From NCBI GenBank assembly GCA_037179385.1, contig CM074190.1, forward strand, positions 8,209,784 through 8,273,783: 64,000 bases of DNA, given 5' to 3'. Below are positions 1-64,000 of this stretch, one piece after another; positions within the stretch are counted from its first letter, which is position 1; every line of letters starts with the position of its first letter. This DNA comes from Holothuria scabra (Eukaryota > Echinodermata > Holothuroidea > Aspidochirotida > Holothuriidae). The notes beneath the pieces are model-generated. The model did no database searches. It saw nothing but the letters and a program-made list of their open reading frames with translations, and was not told the DNA's origin. The position numbers and the translations under genes are program-made.

Positions 1-414
1 AGCCCCGTCTCTATCCTCCGAAGTGGGCATTGATTTTTGCTATTGAACCCAGCGTTGCACGACGTTATTACACTAATGTAATCCATACCTGCTGCTAAGT
101 TTAGCCAATAACTGTGTTGCGATAGCTGCCAGCAGGTCTGTACAGTATGCGCCTAGGCCTATGCCTTTGCATTGGGTCAGCAGGTTTGGGTGTTCAAATG
201 CGGGTCAAACCTGGGAAATGCGGGTCACTTGGGAGGTATGAAACACCCAGTGAGTTCATCTTACCTACTTTGATATTTTTAGCCTTACTGCAAACCTCAG
301 AAGATTTTGAAAGCCATGTCAGAAGTTTATGTTGAACCTCAAACAGCATACATCAGTTCTTAGGATACATTTTTTCCCTTAATATCACTTTAATAATCAG
401 GCCTTGAAGGGCAG

Positions 415-690
415 TTGTTTTACGATGCTAAGTGACCACGAATGTAGGAGAAGCCGTTGGCTTATGAATTACAACTTCACTTCTGGTGGAAACCAACTCA
501 ACAATTTGGATCAAATTTGGTATTTTTTGAAAGGCCAGTTCAGATGGGAAAACCGTAGATTGCTCTTGGATGAAAAAACCCACCTTACTTTGACTCGGCC
601 AGGAATCGAACTCCACACCTCCCGGTAGCTAAGCTTCATTGCTTCAAATGCCACCGACTTAATCCACTCGGCCATAGCACCGGTTACTTT
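415..690 (-). repeat. tRNA-derived SINE (type II tRNA-like head)
   Basis: On the - strand, GGTGCTATGGCCGAGTGG is an A-box region of Leu/Ser tRNA type and GGAGTTCGATTCC is a B-box, about 60 bp apart. The anticodon arm does not fold well, so this is a SINE head or tRNA relic, not a tRNA gene. The body continues to lower coordinates with no poly-A. The 3' boundary is approximate and no target duplication was identified. Confidence 0.55.
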
Positions 691-2673
691 GAAATGTACT
701 GGGCAAACATTTTTGCTGGGAACCTCAGTACAGCTTCTGATTTGAGTCTTGTTGCCTCTATATTGAGGTTAAAGTTTAGAAATTACATTAAAACTATCTC
801 CTGAAATCCAATGATCATTTCTCTTAATTGACTGATCCAATGCTTTTTAGAATGATGTGATGAGATACTGTAAATATCCATCCTTCATTTTAACCCAAAC
901 TTTCTAACATGTTTGAAACCAAAATTGTGGAACATCAGCAAAGTTTCTCAAATGGTTGGACATTTCGAAATAATTGGAAATATTGGCTGTTACTCCAGTG
1001 AAGCCAGTCAAAATGCACGATACATATACTGGATGTTAACTTGTTAGCGATCAGTTATGTGCCTGCACCCATCACTTTGGTCCCATTAACACCGCATAAT
1101 GATTGGTCTAACAGTACCCCCACTCTTTCTGCCCTGAAATTTTTAAGGGTGGAAAGCAAAATTTGAACCAGCATGTTTATCTAATAACTTTTGAGCTTTC
1201 ACTTTCAAATCCAAGTGGATTTTGTGGTACTTTATAGGCCCAAACCACAACTTTTATGAAAGTGGGCTGGCATTAAGCCCTTTTCATGGGCACTATTCCG
1301 GGCAAGCACTGTGTGCAACTTGTGGGTGACAATTTTTGCTGCCCCCAGGTAGCACGGACCCAGCCGCATCTCACCCATATCTTGCCCACAAGTGCTCACT
1401 TAAGTCAAATTTGCCCCCAGCCTTGTTTTGAACATGCTCAAAACTTGTTCCAGGTGAACTGCCGGTGTTTTCTAGTAGAGGTTCCCCGTAGCAACTACAA
1501 GCCACCAGCAATTAAACCGCTTGAAGAACGTAGGTTGGTCTTAGACCATGTGGCAATTTCGCACGAGCGTTTATCAGATGTGGGCATGAAGTGTGCATTT
1601 TATGGGCAAGAAACGGTGTTGGTATTGCCAACTTGGGTTCAGTGTCAATTCTGCTAGTAAGAAGCAAGGAAAGTGAGGGCTTTCTGCAGGCAAGTTGCTG
1701 GTGTTCTCTGACCACCTCTGCCATGTGCTTGCCATCGGCATGCGCAAACCTCGCTCGTTCAAGTAACTCCCAAGCAGGAGTCACATAACTTGCATGTAAG
1801 TAACCAGCAGAGCCCGTAAGTGTCTGTGAGTTAACACAAAACTTTCTTGCATGTGGCACGCATGTCACACAGAGACCATGTTAAAAGCATGCAAGTATCA
1901 CAGTGTCACACATCAAACACACAAGAACCATGTAAAACAAATCTTAACCTGCCCACAGAATTTTTCCTTTGTGCAACACAATTCTTGCCTTCAACAAGCT
2001 GTTGTAGTTTGCCCAGAGTAGTGTGAGAGGACTTTATGCTGTACATTTGAACATTTCATTCAATGCACTGGCTATACATTTATCTGAACAAAGCATGCAA
2101 AATGCATTAGAGAAAGACAGAAATTACAGAGAAGAGGGAATGTCTGTTGTTCAGTGAGACTTGTTCCAAGTGATGTCTCCAGACTAGCTCATTTTTCCTG
2201 AATGCTTACAAATGAATGCCAAGCCCCCCTCCAAAATCAAAACATTTTCAGAGGTAAAAGGAGCGTTTTCCCCCTGAGACCCTGCCCCTAAACAGAGAAC
2301 AATCAAACATGTGCCCCTTGTACTGAGATACTCATCATAATTCCCTCTCTACAGGTTATTACTAAGCAAATAGCATCCCCTGACATCTCCAATACATTGA
2401 ATTTATAGCATTTAGGATGACTGTACTTTCATATTAGCCATTAGAGCTCACCATTTGGCTTCATTTGGCTCCAGTTCCAATGGTGGAGACATTCTGGTTA
2501 CCCCTTCCTTATGATAATCCTTTGAAGTCTGTCAGGAGTTGTAGTCTGTTCCTCCCCCACCTCACTAATCCTTTACACACCTCTGTAAGCAACCTCATCT
2601 ATACGGTCAATGCAACATGGAATTCAATTTTTTAGGCGCCTCAGTGATGTCAGTTGGGAGAGTTCCTTGGTCT

Positions 2674-2706
2674 ACCCCCCCCCCACACACACACACCCAC
2701 ACACAC
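2674..2706. repeat. C-run plus CA microsatellite
   Basis: About ten C followed by (CA)n with one interruption. Confidence 0.9.
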
Positions 2707-3823
2707 TTCACAATTTTTGCACATGTATGCCTCAGTAAGTATTTAACAGGTTGTTCTTGAACATACAACTTGGAACTTTCAAATTTATGTAGAGACAAAT
2801 AAAAAGGCCATTCTTGGACTCAACTCTCTAAAACAGATTTTAGACAAGTTCATCTTCCTTAACTCAAAACTTACAGTTATTAAAAAGTACTAAGTCAGCA
2901 CAGATTTAGCCTGGAATACCCTGGGAAATGGGAACATATTGTTACCACTGAACAGACAAAAGACATGAATATAATTTATTATGGGTTTGTTGCATTGTTC
3001 AATTTGGTTTAAAGTGGTTTTGTAGTTCAGTTTCATTTTCACTCATTCCAACAAGTCATTGATATCTGTTGTTATTCATGTGTATTAATTACAAATTTGG
3101 TGTTTTATTTCATGTAGATAGTACTGTGTCACTATATAAAGTTGTATCATTAAGATAGTGTAAAGAGAGATTTATCAGGTAGATTGATAATCTATTTTCG
3201 ATTGAGTACATTATGGTAAAATGACTATGCATTATCATGTGATTAACGCATGGTAAACGGATTTTAGTAATTGGACATTAGAAGCTCATTGTAAAAGATA
3301 TTTAGCCAAACTTTGTGGGATTTTTCCAGTACAGCTACATTTCATACAAGAATATAGCCTGCAAATTTGGCTAGCTGGACTCACGTTACCAAGCTTATTG
3401 ACATATTTAGGCCCACAGTATACTGTGGTTATGTGATGTGAGCATTATTGAAGTGCTATTCAGTAGATCCAGCTTAACGTCATTGTGAAGACTAAACAGT
3501 GTTCTGTACATGCATAGTAATTACAGTGCAAGTGCATGTACAGTTTTAATGTAAATACACAAAACATGTTCAAACCGTTGCAGGCCTTGAATGGGAGACA
3601 CATGGTGGGATCACACACCACCACTCCCCTTAAATCACGGCTAAGAGTGCAATTCTTTCACATGTAGATAAAGAATGGGAACTTGTACTGTGTAAAGCCT
3701 CTATGAAAGTTTAATAAAACAACACTCACACCTTCCACACTCTATACTTTCACAAGCAGTGTGATTTGTAGTACACCTGAAGAATCTAAAGCACTAAGCT
3801 TTAGGGTTATCAGGTGTCTCATG

Positions 3824-5509
3824 CAGTGTTCGCACTAACATGCGGGATTGCGGGAATCCCGCTTTTGTTTTCCAAATCCCGCACACCAATAAATCTAGTG
3901 CGGGAAAATCCCGCACACATCTCCGCTCCCGCTCAAAAATAAATCTAATGCGGGTAGCTTAAATTTGGAATCCCTAACCCTAAGCCGTAAATAAATCTAA
4001 TGAAGTGGAAATACTACACACTTCTCCACATCTGAGACACATACTAAATTGCAATAGAATATTTACAGAGCAGTTACTCCTAAACTGCCTTGAAAACAGA
4101 TCGAAAATAAGCACTGATATCGTAGCAGCAAATATCGTAGATTATTCACAGCACCGCTCTTATATACTATCCACTGGTTGTGTTTACGTACAGAGAGCCA
4201 ATCTGACTGGTTCGATTGATCATTCACTGTCCTAGTGCCCTGTACATGCAATACAACATTGTTTGTGTACACTGCACAGCATGCTTTAACTCCTAAAAAG
4301 TATATTTCAGGCCTTACACATGGTTTGAAATTATAGATTTCTGCATAAATTTGTCATGCTTATTTTCACCGTGCATAACTCACTATCCCGCACTATATTC
4401 TACTGTTCTATGCACTATGTTCTACTGCATGCAAAGCAACCTAGCACCATGCCGCACTTCAATCCAAATCGGCAACTCCCTCTCAGTACAAGTTTGTTCA
4501 CGAGCCTAGGCTAGGTTCAGAAATCTTCATACAACCTTGTTAGGATAACATAGGAGCCAAAGCAAGCAACTCTGAAGGAAAACATATCATACAAGAAAAT
4601 TGCTGACGTTAAGTTTTTGAAAATATTAGACAGGGCTAGAATTAACACATGCTGTGAAACTATTTAGTGAAGTGAATGTCATCTTGATAATTTGGAATGC
4701 TTATCAGCTACGTTTTGAGCTGGCTACCCTGAGAAGGAAACACCTGTGGGGTAGTATGTACCAGTGCACTATCTTGAATTGAAATTTTAAAAGAACTTAG
4801 GGAGATTGCAGGCTCACATTTTGGACGGCATGTAAAGGTTTAAGAAACTTCAAAACTTGCTGGTTATCGTAAGTTTTAAAAGGTATTAATTTAATGACCA
4901 CCTCTAGTTTATATCAGGTGAAAGGGAATGCATGTTTTAGGACATTTTGGGTGAATCTCTGACCTAAAGGCGCAGGATGATTTTGATTCTGCACTCTGAA
5001 AGCGACAGTAGTAATCTGTGCTTGGTTGTACAGGGTAGGAATCGGCTTTGATTCATAAAAATAATGGGTAACTGGAAGTTAATGCTCTTTGTTGTTTCAA
5101 GTGGTTAGCCAATAAAGGAAATCTGGGGGGGAGGGGGGGAGGGGGGGAGAAAACTCCACTGAGTGACAATCTGGAGATTGATGAGGAGGATTGAGGACGG
5201 TGATGTTGCATCTGAGGAATCTGCTATTCACTTCTAGCATCATGTACACACAGGAACCGCAAATTGCAAGCAGTACCCCAAGCACTGTAGGGATTTGAGC
5301 AGTTTTGTGACGGCGGTTCTTGCAAAGCGTTCTAACGGTAAAGAAGCCACACAAATTTTAGGGATGAGGTCCTTCCTTGGTTTTTAAAATCCCTCTCAAA
5401 GAAAATTTATGGGAGGGCTGAGATCCCTCTCTGATTTTGGAAATCCCTCCCCAAAATTTTTCTAGAGAGGGAATTCCCTCCCAGTTTCACTTCCTTACTG
5501 CTAACACTG
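3824..5509. mobile_element. Non-autonomous hAT-like element, about 1.7 kb
   Basis: The left end CAGTGTTCGCACTAAC and the inverted right end CAGTGTTAGCAGTAAG match at 13 of 16 positions. The flanking 8-mers gtctcatg (3816-3823) and gtcacatg (5510-5517) match at 7 of 8, the hAT target-duplication length. Next to both ends lie reiterated motifs: AATCCCGC on the left (3838-3955) and AATCCCTC on the right (5383-5485), in both orientations. No transposase-like frame is present inside. Confidence 0.65.
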
Positions 5510-6311
5510 GTCACATGATATCTCCCCAGTCCCACTCTACCCTTTATATTGCTAATCAACATAGCACTAACTTATACCTCACCTATTTGGCAAATGGACT
5601 ATTCCATTAACCTCTTAAATGTAACCAGCTAGTTGTGATTTGACTAGGTTAGTAGAGAGACAAAACTAGTCACCTAATGTATTTGGAGCAAGTTTTCTCA
5701 GGTTGACAACATTTGTTGAAGCAATATGTAGCCGAAGAAATATTGATCTCTGTTGCCTTCTTGCATTTGACATACCTCAAAGTCAAACGTTAAACAAACA
5801 TGTTATCATACTCACACTGAAAGGAAGAACGGTGTTCAATTGCTTTGTAAAAACAGTGATCTGGAAAAGTTATGTATTTAAACTTAAATGTTTCAGCCTT
5901 AAGAGAAGTATTTGATTCAAAGGTTTTCTGACGTGACAAATTGATTTAGATTAAAGCTGTTTTAATTGGGTGTGAGGCCACAAGAAAGCTTGACAGAAAG
6001 AACAAAGAAACATGCCCATTATGAACGGCATCTAATTCATAGTACAGATGGTGCTTGTTTAAGTGTTTGGTATGTTACATTATAAATATTCTTGAACTAT
6101 TTTTGCAACTTTGCCTAACATTTTGTTTAGGGACATTGGCGTATACTCTGTTGAAATTGCCTGAATTCAGCTTAACACTACAAAACAATATTCAAATAAG
6201 CTCTGCAGTTTCAAATGTTTTGTAAAAATGAAATGTGGAATCTATATACATTAACCTTTCTTTTAATGTAAAAATAAATTATTTTTTTTTTTTCCCTCTT
6301 CTTATGTTTAG

Positions 6312-62816
<56,505 letters not shown>

Positions 62817-64000
62817 GTAAGTTTAAAGAGCTTGTGCTTCTTCTGGTGCATGCTGTGGTGGGGCTATCACAGTAACCTTAACGCTTTCATGCAAGTCGCA
62901 AACTTTTTTTTCCATTTCATGAGACAAAGTGTGTATATACTGTTAAAATATGTTCATTTCACTGATTTTCTTTGCTGTGTGCTACTACTACATATACTAA
63001 TTTAGGATCATTGTTTTAATCATTGTCATTGGCTGGTTGCAACTTAAAGTACAGCCCAGATAGGGCTCTGCATTGGAGGTCCATTCCTCGTAGTGTTCTC
63101 CCCAAGAAAGTGAGAGAAATCGTAAAGGAAATTTGGAGAATATTTATTGTGAAATTGGGAAAATAAAATCAAAAGTTAAGGTTTTGAATTCAGGTTTGAT
63201 ATGGAGCAGGGCTCGATTTTCATGGTTGTCCGATTGTCCGGGACAACTAAAATTTCATAGGGACAACCAAAAGTTAAAGGTTGGTTGTCCAATGGACATT
63301 TCTCTCAGATGGAAGAATAATGCTGACTAACTTTCAACTTTTTTCATCTACCATGTTTCAGACTTGAAGTGCTTTTGTCTTTCAAGCATCCTAGCTTTTT
63401 ATTCTTCAAGACCAATAGTACAACATAAAGTGCACACAATTACTGTTTTGTAATTGTGTGCAAAATGTTTCGGACAACCAGATTTCATTGTGGACAACCC
63501 AAACTAGTGAAATGGTTGCCCGAAGGACAACCATAAATTTTTCTGAAAATCGAGGCCTGTGGAGTCATCCATATATATATATCAACCATCTACAAATATT
63601 GCAAAACAGAGAAGAGTCACCAGCTTGAATTCTTTCATGAAGAATGTGGTTTTATTGAGCCACGGCTTTTGGCACAATATTCCTGCAGTTAAAACCCATA
63701 CGTTTCCTTTCATGCCTCATGTATTGATACTTTATATTAAAACTTTTACCTCTCTCTTTCTGTCCCAATGTTTCACATATTTACGAAAAACTTGTGTACG
63801 ATGTTTACTCTCAAATGGTCTGTGTGACTCCTTTCCCTCTCATGGTCACATGACCTTTAATTATTGGACACACTTTTCATTGGTTCTCTGGTTTAAGGGT
63901 GTATTTCATACATCATTTAAACAAATCACTGTTTGAAAAATTGTTTCTACCATGTGCAAAAGATGACCAATATTATGCAAGAAACATTATAAGCAGCTTT
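62817..64000 (+). other. Downstream intron (3' part outside window)
   Basis: Begins with donor gtaagt. It contains a TIR element with TTGTCC hairpins (63207-63559). No further exon recognised before the window ends. Confidence 0.75.
63207..63559. mobile_element. TIR element with reiterated GGTTGTCC motifs
   Basis: Left end CAGGGCTCGATTTTCA; right end, inverted, CAGGCCTCGATTTTCA (15 of 16). The flanking 5-mer tggag is present on both sides (63202-63206 and 63560-63564). Subterminal hairpin motifs such as GGTTGTCCGATTGTCC and GGTTGTCCAATGGACA on the left, and TTGCCCGAAGGACAACCAT on the right. Confidence 0.75.

Larger units (their letters stand above)
1..6311 (+). other. Upstream intron of the kinase gene (5' part outside window)
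   Basis: No coding exon found. It holds a reverse-strand tRNA-derived SINE (415-690), a C/CA low-complexity tract (2674-2706) and a 1.7-kb hAT-like element (3824-5509). Overlapping open frames at 1286-1657 (+) and 1512-1868 (-) lie in a locally GC-richer patch at 1260-1880. They resemble no protein and have no splice or codon support. I see no CpG island or start exon here. Confidence 0.75.

Noticed and set aside
1286..1868. Overlapping open frames on both strands (123 and 118 codons)
   Set aside because: They overlap antisense, show no domain, and have no splice or start context. The locally higher GC content alone explains the lack of stops.
1..6311. Search for the N-terminal leader exon and promoter
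   Set aside because: No short frame resembling the family leader with a phase-0 donor and no CpG island was found. It most likely lies upstream of the window.

Overview
This is a metazoan genomic window. It is AT-rich and intron-dominated, with no bacterial gene organisation. One gene is supported, on the + strand: a Ste20-type serine/threonine kinase of the germinal-centre kinase IV group (Misshapen / MAP4K4 / TNIK / MINK1). Twelve coding exons between 6312 and 62816 join in a consistent reading phase to give 413 codons plus one base. They run from just before the glycine-rich loop, through the whole kinase domain, into the start of the intermediate region. The first coding exon, most of the intermediate region and the C-terminal CNH (citron homology) domain of this family lie outside the window. 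Every invariant kinase residue I looked for is present, so this looks like a working gene.

About 98% of the window is intron. Introns between the first exons are very long (22.3 kb, 4.5 kb and 16.0 kb). Those across the C-lobe are 0.5-3.3 kb. The introns hold a dense, mostly non-autonomous repeat population that I could sort by eye. There are two TTAA-flanked inverted-repeat MITE families and a MITE family with TATAGACGAATC ends in five copies. There are hAT-like elements with 8-bp target duplications whose subterminal zones are reiterated short motifs, a tRNA-derived SINE with a perfect 13-bp target duplication, and long-arm fold-back elements. There are also three minisatellites with units of about 145, 100 and 105 bp. 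The 145-bp array repeats a perfect direct-repeat-1 nuclear-receptor site (AGGTCAAAGGTCA) in 9 of about 12 units.

Organism: kinase exons very close to vertebrate GCK-IV proteins, combined with compact repeat families unlike those of vertebrates, suggest a marine invertebrate deuterostome. An echinoderm is my best guess, with low confidence. No rRNA, intact tRNA gene, CRISPR array, promoter or second protein-coding gene was found. The most notable points are the DR1-bearing satellite in intron 2, the elements built largely of reiterated subterminal motifs, and a post-kinase region that lacks the long Glu/Arg-rich coiled coil expected directly after the kinase domain.
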